A DNA stretch of 64,000 nt from Oscheius onirici. Taxonomy: Eukaryota; Nematoda; Chromadorea; Rhabditida; Rhabditidae. Within the stretch, counting starts at the first letter, position 1; each line of letters opens with the position of its first letter. The stretch spans positions 8,804,001 to 8,868,000 of the forward strand of contig OW051472.1 of the NCBI GenBank assembly GCA_932521025.1, read 5' to 3'. Both the position numbers and the translations under genes were made by a program. The notes beneath the pieces are model-generated. The model saw only the letters and a list, made by a program, of their open reading frames with translations. It ran no database searches and was not told the origin of the DNA. Shown one piece after another: positions 44,001-54,126 of the stretch.

Positions 44001-47000
44001 TAAATTGTCTCATATTTTGAGTAATATATATGAGTTGAACCACGTCTCGTAAACCAATTTACGGCTGGCTCGGGTTCGGCTACTTTGAGTCTTCTGTTCA
44101 ACGTTAAATTTACTTTGTGAAAAGTTGCCAGCAAAAAAAACATTGGATACTCAGCTAAAATACGCAGACAAATTCAAGGTCTAGCTGAGTATCCAACGTA
44201 CCACCGACTAATTTCAAGAGAATTGCTGGAATTTGTTTCAAAAGTAATTTCCAGGTCAAACGAGGAGGATGCCAGAAGTGTTGCCTCGAAACGGAGTGGA
44301 TCGTCTGGCTCACCGAAAGCCAGAGACTCTACGCCGGCAGAGGAAGAAGAGGAAGATTTATGGACAGTTTGGGGCGAGCTGATCAGAAATTGGGACCAAG
44401 AAGTCAAGAAAAATCCACAATATATCAAGGTACATTTATTTCTAATGGCTTTCCTCTTGGGTAGGAGCAACCTTATAACGGTAGATCATTGCCCTCTCTT
44501 CGAGAATCTCAATCTCGGGCTTGACAGCCTTCCAAATATTGCTCTTGTTCTCGCAGTCGGCACGCATTCTGGCCAGTTGTCGCTCCAATTGTGCCAGTCG
44601 TTGCACTTCTGCCTTCAGCTGCGTAATGACGTCGGGTTCTTCCTTCTTCGGAGGCATCTTTGACGCTTTGACGCGTTTCTAAAAATTCCCTGCAATTAAT
44701 ATATTTTTTGGATACAATTTTTAACTTTCAGGCTTTGGTAAAACGAGGGATACCACAGCATTTCCGTACAATAGCCTGGCAACTGCTGTCCAATGCCTCC
44801 GTTTCGTCTATTCACGAGATCTATGCCGACTACATGAGACAGACTTCGGTTTATGAAAAGGTATCGATACTGTCGTTATGTTAATCACCTTTCAGGTCAT
44901 TCAACGGGATATTCCGAGAACTTATCCAGAACTCGAATTCTTCAAAGATGCCGGCAGGGGACAGGCTGCTCTTTTTAATGTGATCAAAGCATATTCGCTT
45001 CATGATAAAGAAGTCGGCTACTGTCAAGGAAGCGCCTTCATTGTTGGTCTTCTTTTGCTTCAGGTAGCTATTTTTTCAAATTGAGTCTATAACCAGCAGT
45101 TTTGGGCGATCATTTTGTCTGCAATTTTCGCGTAACTCGTGCCATTTGTAAAGCACTAAAAAATAAATTCTCAAACTATACTTCCCACATGACCTTGAGA
45201 TCTGCAAAAAATATGAAACAGGAATAAATCCTGGTAAACGCTAGAGCGATCTGATCACTGATCGCATTGCGAGATCAGCGATCAGATGGCTCTAGCGTTG
45301 GTTATTAACCACGGATATGTTGCGTACTTTTCGTTACGCGAAATTGCGTACGAGGTTTATTCAAATTTGTGTGGATACGCAAATTTGCGTAGCAAAAAAT
45401 ACGCAACATTTTTGGTTTGAGAGAAAGAACTATCATACAAGGGATACTAGCACCTTTGAAATTATATCAGAAGATAAATTAAACCGATTAAGATGCCGGA
45501 AGAAGAAGCCTTTGCCGTTTTCGTCCGACTCATGGAAAACTACTATTTGAGGGATCTGTACAAGCCGATCATGACAGAACTCGGACTCTGTATGTTTCAG
45601 TTGGAATGTCTCGTTCAGGAACAGGTAAAAAGATCCAAGATTCCAATGATATAACATTCAAGATGCCCGATCTGTACACCCATTTCAACAACATGGGCTT
45701 CGACACCTCAATGTACGCCTCCTCCTGGTTTTTGACCCTCTTCACTACCAGTCTTCCACTCGAGATTGCCAATCGAATTATGGATGTTTTTCTTGTAGAG
45801 GTATTTTTAATTAAAAACAAACTGAGTCATGATTTGAAGGGAATTGAGTTTATCTTCTGCATAGCAATGTCTATCCTTCAGCAGGCCAGGTTCGATCTTC
45901 TCCGACTCGATATGGAAGGAATGCTGAAGGTGGGTCAATTTGATGACTCACAGAGACAGTTGTTCAGTATTTCCAAAGAGAGATCCGAGAGCGGTATGAG
46001 AACGACGCTGAGCTTTTGTTCGCCGTGGCGCATCAGGTCCAGCTCAATCCGAAACGGATGAAAATGCTCAAGAAGGACTATTTGGCGAAGCGGACAAAGG
46101 AACAGGAAGAAGCTGTCGAACTGAGGGTGGGTTGACAATGCTTTGCGACTGTCCTTTCTTTCATTGAAAGGTCTCCGACGGAATAGTTGGCCATTTCTAA
46201 AGTTGCTTCAACACAACAATGAAAATTTACAGCGGTTTTTCTCGTAGTCGGTTAGAGTGCCAAATTCAAGCAAAACTGTCAAGTTAAAGTCCCAAGACGA
46301 TCTTCTAGAAACTGGTAATAATAGGGCGGTAAAAATGTTCGATTTAAAACAAAATCTTGGCTGAGTATCCAATGTTCGTATGCTGTAGCCAAATTGATAT
46401 AACATGTAAACATTGGATACTCAACCAAGATTTTTGCAAAGTGACCTTTTTCAAATCGAACATTTTCACCGCGAGTCAGTCCCGTAATAATTTGGACTCT
46501 TCGGGCCTAATTCAAACGAGTACTTGGGATCCATTGTCTTTGAAGACCCTTGTCTTTCCCAGTTTCGACAATTTGTTCAGCTTTAAACGAAAAGTTTTCG
46601 CGAGAATCTTCGCTGCAACATGATCCTCCGCCTCTGCCCAAACAGTCTCTCGTCCTCTCCGTCTCCCCCGGGCCCCCAGAAAGCTAGCTCATCAAATTGC
46701 AAATGTCTCTTTCGTCCTCTCGATCCGCTGATTGATTTCTTCTCTCACGTGTTTCCCCTTTCTCGTCGTTTCCTTTCCCCTCCGCCACATCACCCCCTAT
46801 TACCATCTCTTTCTCTGTTACTGTCTCATCCAAGAGACCCACGAAAAACACTTCCGCGGCCTTAGTTGTCTTAAAGGACCGGTTGCTGCCTGGGCGTGTC
46901 CCCGGGACTCTACCTGCTCGTTCTCGTTCGGTCTCCGCCCCTCTCTTTTCTTTCCCTCTACCAGTTATTCCCTTCTTTTCCCGCCTTCTACTAGTTCAAA

Positions 47001-50000
47001 TCCTAGGAAATGATCTCCCGTTCCAAAAAATTGAAGAAGAAGTTCGTCTGGACGCGAAAGGTAGGCACGCTTGCGCCAGACAGTTCGATTTTCCCGTAAA
47101 TAATGATATTCCACCGTTCTCTCTCTGTGAAAAATGATCGATCTTTTTTTCGTAGGGCTAAGCAGAACAATCGACGGCCTATTGACAGATGATGTATGCA
47201 GAAGAGCTCATAGCGCAATTTGATATAGCTTCCAACCGGAGTTGTTATGCGGTTCCTCTGTCTCGTCAATCATTGCGGTTGCACCTCTGACAGAGTGTAA
47301 CACGACGAACAGGGACTCGAGAGGGCAATTATTAGTCTCATCAAAGTTTATTCGTCTTTTGTCTACAAGAATGTGATTTTTCCCGCTGTAAAGAGTGAAA
47401 AAGATTAGATTTCGCTCTCTCTCTAGAGAGATCCAATCAATGTATATTTTCGGGGCACATTTCCGTTTCCGATCGCAACCGGATCAATCTGAGAGAATCT
47501 GAGAGGACATGCGAACAAGTGGGATTACCCAATGTTTGGTGTATCGCTGCTGTTTGCCTTTGAGGCTCTGAAACACACCGCGTGTAACTAACATCACACA
47601 GCTGGAAGCTGTCCCATCAAAAAAGATGTTTTGATCCGACGATTGTTATGACCAAACGAGGGGGAGATTTGTGACGAGCCAGTTTGTACTGCAATTACGC
47701 GCCGACAGGGTACAATAGTCCATACTAATTCAGTAGCTCCGCGCAATACCCATTGATTGATCTTTTCAATGGGAACAGTTGGTCACCGCGGGGCGAATGA
47801 CACAATACGAAACAACGGCGTAATTTTATGAGACATTTATGAGAAGGAAATGTTTTCAGAGATTGCGTACTGAGAATCGTCTTCTGAGACAGAGGATCGA
47901 TTATCTGGAAGCGGAATCGGCTGCTTTGGCTGATCGTCTGGTCAAGGGACAGGTAGTTAAACTTTACAATAGAAAAACAAGTATGTTTTGAAGGTAAATC
48001 TGGCACAGGAAGCTGAGAATTGCATCAACATTGCGCACGAGCTCAGTAAGCTGCGAGACATCAATTCCGATGCTCACAGGAAGCTGGAAGATGCATACGA
48101 GACGATTAGGTAAGTCATAAAATGGGTACTTGTGTACTACAGGGAACACCTCTTAATTAATTGTTTTTGGTAAAATTATGGAACATAGTGACTATAACAG
48201 GTTACAATTAAATTTACACCAAACAATATTCAATGGATATCTTCTCGTTGCCTCGTATGAAGGAAGGAGGTACTACCAAAAATGAACAAAATCTGCTCCG
48301 AAGGTGACCATATGAAGCTCTACATCCTGTCCAATGTTGCCACGTTCAAATGAATGTCAAAGCCTGTAACAAAAAATCAATCAGGGGTTTGACCACAAAT
48401 ATAATTTTCCTTAAAACATGGAACACGTTTAAGTCAAGAGTTTTTTAAAGATGCAAATAATTATATAACATAATTAATATTATTAATTAAAAAATGTTCC
48501 ATGTAAAGTCTGTTAAAAAAAAAGAACGCAACAGTAACCCATAAATATTTCGTTTCGAGAACCACAACCCCTGATTTTCAGGGTGCAACAATTCAAACCG
48601 ATTTCTTGATTTTCTCAACGGTGAATTGCCGCGCTTCGGGGGTTTCTGGTTCTCGAAACGAAATACTTATGTGTTACTGTTGCGTTCTTTTTTTGAACCG
48701 ACTAAGTACACAAGTACCACAAAGGTAATGTTGTCGAGCATCTCCCGGATTTTAGAGAACTTTCGTGTACGAGGAAAGACAACACGGTCGAGGTGGGAAG
48801 TCAAGTGGACGACACGTCGATGATCGAACACATTCACTCTCTCCAGCAGGAACTGATCGTCGCTCACAATCGTCTGGCCGATCATGACAATGTCATGAAA
48901 GACGCCAAGCAGAGGATATCGGTAAGCGCATATAAATCATCTGGAGTAATGGTCTCCATGCATATTTGTCCCGCTGATTTTAATATGGAACACTTTTCAG
49001 GAGCTTGAGTCAGCCAACAAGCGGCTGAGGGAACATGAGCCTTCCGAAGGAATCGCCGGTCTTCAGGAAGAACTTATTTCAGTCAAGATGCGCGAGGCTG
49101 AGAGTGCTCTCGCTCTGAAGGAGATGCGCCAGAGACTGTCCGATTTGGAACAGCACTGGGCGGTTCGTTTCTTCTTTTCATTGACTGGATTGTTCAATTT
49201 TAGAAGTACATTCATACGCGAGCCTTTGATCCGTCGGCTGGAATCGAGAAGGACGCCTCAGCAACTGAGCCACCTCAGACTCCTACGAATCCCAGTCCGC
49301 CTTTGACCGCCAGAGCCCGACTGGCCAAGATTACGGCCTCTTTCATGGGATCCGTGTCAGAACAAGAGGATGGCATCACTGTGAAAGAACTGGAAGATCA
49401 GTTGATGGGCGTGAGGATAAAGGAAGCCGACACTTTGGCGGAATTGAAGGAGATGCGTCAGGTTGGTTATTTTAGGCTAATCAAAATAATTTTTATATTT
49501 TAGAAAGTTATGGAGCTGGAGACCCAGAACCACGTCTGTACGAACCAGTTGAAAAGACAGGATGATGAGATGAAACGAGTAAGAGAGGAGCTCGAGACTG
49601 CTGTGAAGGTAAAATTAAAAATTATGTAAAATATAAATATTTAGGCGAAGAAGGACGTAGAATCTGAGGTGGGTAAGGAGAAGCAGAAGTGGATCCAAAA
49701 GGAATCACAGCTGAACGAGGAGAGTATCATGGAACGTCTGCGATACACGGAAGCCATGCAGAACGTTCATGAACTCAGACAACAGATTGCCCAATTAGAG
49801 CTGAAAAAGGCTGAGAAATGGACGCAGAATCAGCTGAGGGGAACCTCTGTCTGCGATGTCGACGACGACTCTGTAAGTTTCAAAAATTACGTCTTATAGC
49901 TTTTAGTTTCAAAAATTCATTGGCTATTTAATTATACAAGTCTACATGACAGAAAGATCTGAGTATGAGCGGGTCGTTCGTCTCTCCTCGAGTCTTCTTT

Positions 50001-50833
50001 CCTGTCCTTCATATAGTCTGACATGACTCAGCTCTGAAACATATGTCATCATGACTATTTCGGACAAGACTGTCTCGTGTCGAGACTCCCAAGTCTCGGA
50101 CCCTTAGAATTCGAGTATTCCGTAAAATAAACCATATGATGTCTAGTCGGTAGTTTAATCGGGTATAAGCGCCATTTTGACTTTGGCTGCACACCAACTC
50201 GTATAGGATCAAGTCTGCGTACCTACAGTAGTCGAACGTAGATACACAGGTTTAATGTTGGTGCGCTGCCAAAGTCAAAATAGCGTTTCCCATGTTGTCC
50301 CGTCCCGTCACATCGCTTATTATTGCACCTTCGGAATTTTCTTATTCATAAATTCATAATCTCTGTGTTCCCGCGCAAATGATCAAAATTATCAGTTTAG
50401 AACTGTTCGAATTAGAACTGTTGCGATTTAACCCAAGTTTGATTTCAAACTGGAAAGATTTCGAATTTTCCCTGTCGCGCTGTTCGGTTTCGAACTATTT
50501 CTCTGCACTTGCGTTCGATCGCTCAAAATCAATAACAATGGACAGTTCTAATTCGATACAGAGCCAAACTGCACACCCAATTCAGGAAAAATGAATTGAT
50601 AGTTTTTAACTAGTTTACGAATACTCTTTCAGAACTCGCACGCGTCAATCTGCTCCAACGGAGACGCCTTGTCCCTCGCTTCGGAAGACATGAACGCGTT
50701 GATAGCCGAAGTAACTGTCCGAATTCCGACTCTCGATGAGCTCAGAGAAGATGACCACGAGACGGCGGACAACAAGCACGACGATGGCAACGACACAACG
50801 GATTCCGGTGTCCAGCTGTCTGACTGTCATTAA
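41063..50833 (+). CDS. EVI5: EVI5-type Rab GTPase-activating protein (TBC + coiled coil)
   Basis: The first coding exon is probably 41063-41171 (MPTSVAVFPLPHEPDTPQQN). Ser/Pro-rich exons at 42599-42710 and 43879-43985 are in phase and end EVDLLAKMEQLNR, an EVI5 hallmark. The TBC domain follows: EEDLWTVWGELIRNW, KRGIPQHFRTIAWQLLS, VIQRDIPRTYPELEFF near 44900 (IxxDxxR arginine finger), KAYSLHDKEVGYCQGSAFIV near 45020 (YxQ glutamine finger), MPEEEAFAVFVRLMENYYLR, SMYASSWFLTLFTTSLPLEI, RLDMEGMLKYFQ. The coiled-coil tail begins RLRTENRLLRQRIDYLEAES at 47863 and runs over several exons with repeated LKEMRQ heptads to the stop at 50831-50833. EVI5 proteins act as Rab GAPs (Rab11, Rab35) and in centrosome/cytokinesis control. 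A polyadenylation signal AATAAA is near 51150. Introns carry three MITE copies, a nested antisense gene and a possible internal first exon. Confidence 0.93.
44140..44205. repeat. Short hairpin with the GGCTGAGTATCCAA core
   Basis: CATTGGATACTCAGCTAAAA and CTAGCTGAGTATCCAACGT face each other across a 25-nt loop, in an EVI5 intron. Confidence 0.8.
44442..44657 (-). CDS. Small coiled-coil protein nested antisense in an EVI5 intron
   Basis: An uninterrupted 71-codon frame begins MPPKKEEPDVITQLKAEVQR and continues with LERQLARMRADCENKSNIWK, then EIEILEERAMIYRYKVAPTQ. Heptad spacing predicts a coiled coil. The host intron runs only from 44430 to 44731, so the whole coding sequence lies inside it, stopping 12 nt from the host donor. 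Upstream on the minus strand a TTTTTAG at about 44682 could serve as a trans-splice acceptor. I do not recognise the family. Composition and lack of stops suggest a real gene. Confidence 0.65.
   Translation of the reverse strand: MPPKKEEPDVITQLKAEVQRLAQLERQLARMRADCENKSNIWKAVKPEIEILEERAMIYRYKVAPTQEESH
45238..45300. repeat. Short inverted repeat in EVI5 intron
   Basis: AACGCTAGAGC and ATCTGATC at the left, complemented by GATCAGAT and GCTCTAGCGTT at the right, with a GATCGC/GCGAGATC centre. About 28-nt arms with one or two bulges. Confidence 0.8.
46323..46488. repeat. Hairpin MITE, copy 3
   Basis: GGGCGGTAAAAATGTTCGAT at the left and AATCGAACATTTTCACCGCG at the right; interior TCTTGGCTGAGTATCCAATG and AACATGTAAACATTGGATAC. 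Member of the 13313/40494 family, in an EVI5 intron. Confidence 0.88.
47010..47060 (+). CDS. Possible internal first exon of EVI5
   Basis: ATG at 47010 opens 17 codons, MISRSKKLKKKFVWTRK, ending at a good donor (AAAG|GTAGGC) in phase 0. The next EVI5 exon (47863, RLRTENRLL) is also entered in phase 0. Such a transcript would encode the coiled-coil tail without the TBC domain. It lies inside the 1.7-kb EVI5 intron. Inferred from frame and splice signal only. Confidence 0.4.
48505..48704. repeat. Hairpin MITE, close copy of 29929-30143
   Basis: Ends AAAGTCTGTTAAAAAAAAAG and TTTTTTGAACCGACT. Shares AACGCAACAGTAACCCATAA, CCCTGATTTTCAGGG and GGTTCTCGAAACGAAAT. It lies immediately before the acceptor of a coiled-coil EVI5 exon. 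Confidence 0.88.
50160..50292. repeat. Palindromic repeat in the last EVI5 intron
   Basis: AAGCGCCATTTTGACTTTGG with TGCACACCAAC at the left, GTTGGTGCG with CCAAAGTCAAAATAGCGTTT at the right. Confidence 0.85.
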
Positions 50834-51261
50834 TTCCCTTCTTAATCCTCTTCTCCTCCTTCCAATACGTGGTCAACCGTAGTCGCTATATCTTTGTATA
50901 CTTTTCTAGATGACGGTTGTGTGAGTATTCCGTGTGCATAATCCCCAAAAAAAGTTGCCTTATCTTAACTCGGTATTTATACGGAATTTGCTCATATTTA
51001 TCGATATGATTAGATTCATAACTCACGGTTTCTGTACAGTACGGACTCTGGCCTGTTCGCCTGGTGGGTGGGCGCAGGTTTCCAAACAGATTTTATGTTG
51101 TGATACTGTCCCATGAGCCTTTCCTTCTCTCTTGTGATATCAGAAGCGAATAATAAAAATTTATCGTCACTTTCCCACTGCTTGGCTTGAAGACAGTCTA
51201 CAGATTAGGAGGCAATACAGTAACTGTTTTTTTTGCTACTTTTCGTTTTTTGGGTTCCAAA

Positions 51262-51620
51262 CTATGATTAATCGATTCGGCATCAAATTTTACATCAGAT
51301 ACGTACATTCCGAAATCAAAAATATAGTAAAACTGGCAGGAAAAGGCGAAAACAGCATTTCTGTGCTTTCTTATTTTTTTCTTTCCTAAGCACCATAATT
51401 TTGATGTCGGAATAGACGTAACTGATGTAAAATGTGATGCCGAATTGATTAAACATGGTTTGGAAACGAAAAAAACGAGTGTAAAACGTCGAAAAAGCGA
51501 AAAAAAAAAAAAAAAATTTTGGGATAAGATCGCGTCGGGACGCGCAGTAATCGTGACGGGACCAATGCCAATTGGTTTCGCATGGTTTTTGGCAAAGTGG
51601 CAGATGCCGGAGGCTTCCTT
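51262..51620. repeat. Dispersed repeat, foldback copy of the window-start repeat
   Basis: 51262-51350 is the reverse complement of about 5-85. 51407-51590 is a direct diverged copy of 45-200. The two halves therefore form a hairpin around AATCGATTCGGCATCAAATT and AATGTGATGCCGAATTGATT. Confidence 0.8.
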
Positions 51621-53484
51621 TAAAGTGCCGAACTCGGCGAACTGTTTAGACGAAGAGAGGGACGACCTGAAGTTCCGCTGTACAGAAGTGGAGAAAAACT
51701 TTTGGATTCGATCTACAGATCAAGTGATTTTTTTCTAGATGATCAAAGAGAAAGTTCGGAAACCGTTAAAGTCTTTCCCGAAGCAATCAGAATCAGTTTA
51801 ATCTAGGTCCAATTGAAAAGAGATGTTTTCGAGCTGTGTACCAGATCACTGCGGTCGCACCCGTAATGTATCGTGGTGTTGAGGTGGGTAGGGTATTTAG
51901 GCGGGAGTGTTTCCTGTTCTTATGATCGCAGTCAAAACACTTGCTTCAGCCTTCGTTGAAATGAGCACCTAACTGCGCAAAATCAAGGCCTGTCGAGGCG
52001 TTGCGGTCATTTGAGAAAAAATGAACGTGTCATGTATGGGTGAACATTTTACGCTTTTTTTGCACTCTCATTTTCAGAACAAAAGAAGGAAATGGGAATC
52101 ACTCTGGCGTGACCGCGCTGTCCCTCTCTCTTTCCATTCCTTCCCGTTCCTTGCAAATGAGATTCACAGATGAAATTGAGGTAGATCCGATGAAAAATGC
52201 GCGGAGGAGAACGTCTTTTGAAACGGCTGTCCCAACTACCAATTGGGCATATAACAGAATGGCACTCTCTTCCAAGAATTCCCTTTGTCTAGTGCAAAGT
52301 TGAGCCCAGTTACCCGATATAATTCCTTCCGAGTCGGGGCCAATTTTCTTCCCGTTCAAGAAATCGACCCCTTCCTCGACTGTCCTGGACCACCTTTTCC
52401 CCAAACTAATTATTTGAGTGGCTCTTTTACTCTCCCCGTTTTGGGAGCGAGAACCTTCTCTCTCACCAGGTTTTGTTCGAAAAATGCTAATCAAATGGGA
52501 CCATTGGAAGGGAAATTGAGAGGACACTACTGTAACCCCTCAATTTTCCTCAGAATTCTCTTTCCAGTCAAGTTGACATCGCCAATTATGCGTGCGTGTC
52601 GGCAGGTGATGTAACTCTAACTTTCCTTTCTTCCGGAAGGCACAGAAAACAATCGGCCAGATAATTTCAGTCAGTCACGTCATCGCCGAAAAAGCTCCAT
52701 GTTTTCTTCCACTCCATTTAGTTTCGGATTTCTACCGAGATACACTCTCTTCTTTTCAGAAAATAGGTGTTTCGCAGGAGCCGTCAGTCACTCATTATCC
52801 AATTTGGGAGCAAAGCCCTCTCTTTCCTCTTCTTCTTCCAATTCTTTCCTGGATAATCCAAGACTTATTTACTCGACCGGCAACGGCCTAATGTCCATTG
52901 CTTTGGATGCTGCGGATGGACCGGATGTTTCTAATGTTCTACCTCCTACTCCCACCTCCTGTTTGTTTCATCTTCCGTTTGATTTTTTCAGTCCAGTCAT
53001 CCAATTCCCACCTTTCTGACTTCAGTAAATGATACTTTGCAGCTGCTTTTCTTCTCTCTCAAAAGCTCAACTTTATTGCGGTACCATTATCGAAGTGAAC
53101 ATAATTTTTCTCTCAACCAATTGACTTGGGACCTTCTGATCTCGTCCCTCATTACCCTATTTACCGACGGATCTCCAGTTTCGTCCAGTCCCTTTTTTTC
53201 TCTCTGTTTCTGGCTCCCGTTGGAAGTAGTTTCGAATGCATGGCTTCAATCGTGTAATGGCCGTGAGGAACCTGGAGACACAACGACAAAACAACGTGTC
53301 TCCTAGCGAGCCGACCGGTCTAGGAAGTCGGAACCATTCGTCTAGTTCCTTCGTTTTTTACTCAAATAATACTGTAATAACAAAAAACCTAATCGGTTGT
53401 GCTTACAAAAGCTGTAAAAACATATCTTCAGTTAGAAACAAGGCTCCCTTCCTTCCCTATTTCTAGCGTTGTTTGGCTCAATTG

Positions 53485-53620
53485 TTTCCGATTGAAGACG
53501 TGTTTTCGCAGCTCTTGGAAGTTCTACAAAAATGTAGCGAAACGTATACTCTACAACATTGCAGAACATCACTTGGGACCAAAAACACGTTTTCGACTCG
53601 AATTTCGGAGTTTGCTTGTG
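53485..53620. repeat. Relic hairpin of the TGCAAAGTTGTAG family
   Basis: AAGACGTGTTTTCGCAGCTC and GAAGTTCTACAAAAATGTAG are mirrored by CTCTACAACATTGCAGAACA and ACCAAAAACACGTTTTCGAC. Related to the elements at 19428 and 20346. Confidence 0.7.
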
Positions 53621-54126
53621 CGACCAAAATGGTATTTTGAACATTGAAATGACTCCAGGGGACAGCAGCAATTTATTCAGCAGCTGAAAATCTGGAAAAA
53701 AAACATTATTTTTCGTGCTCTTTCGAATAGTACCCAGCTCGTTCCAATATCCGGGATTTGACTAAAAACATTCTCTTGTGAGGGGTTCTACGACACGTTC
53801 TGTCCACATACGGTAAAAAAGGTCCAAATTTTTCCCAGTTTAGTATCTGGGTCTTCCTCAAATCAACACGGAGACTATTGACGTACACAAAGCGTAAACT
53901 ATTGAAGAAACTTAAAATAAACAAAAACAGGGTGTCCTCCACCTCCGCCCTACATCTGTTCCTACGTCCCTTTTGATATCCCACTGTCCAGCTGCTGTCT
54001 AAGGGATATAAATCTGCTCAAAACTTCATCCCATTCCAGTCTAAATGCTCCTTTTTAACGACGTAATTTCCCCTCCTTTTATGACTTCTTTCCTCAGTCT
54101 AATTAGCCACAGTATCCTTCAGTGTC

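Larger units (their letters stand above)
50834..54126. other. EVI5 3' flank and intergenic region
   Basis: Contains the 3' UTR with AATAAA near 51150 and the repeat at 51262-51620. 51620-53450 has T/C-rich sequence in which I see nothing; 53480-53610 has a repeat relic. Open frames at 52099-52527 and 52699-53019 lack splice or family support. Confidence 0.45.
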
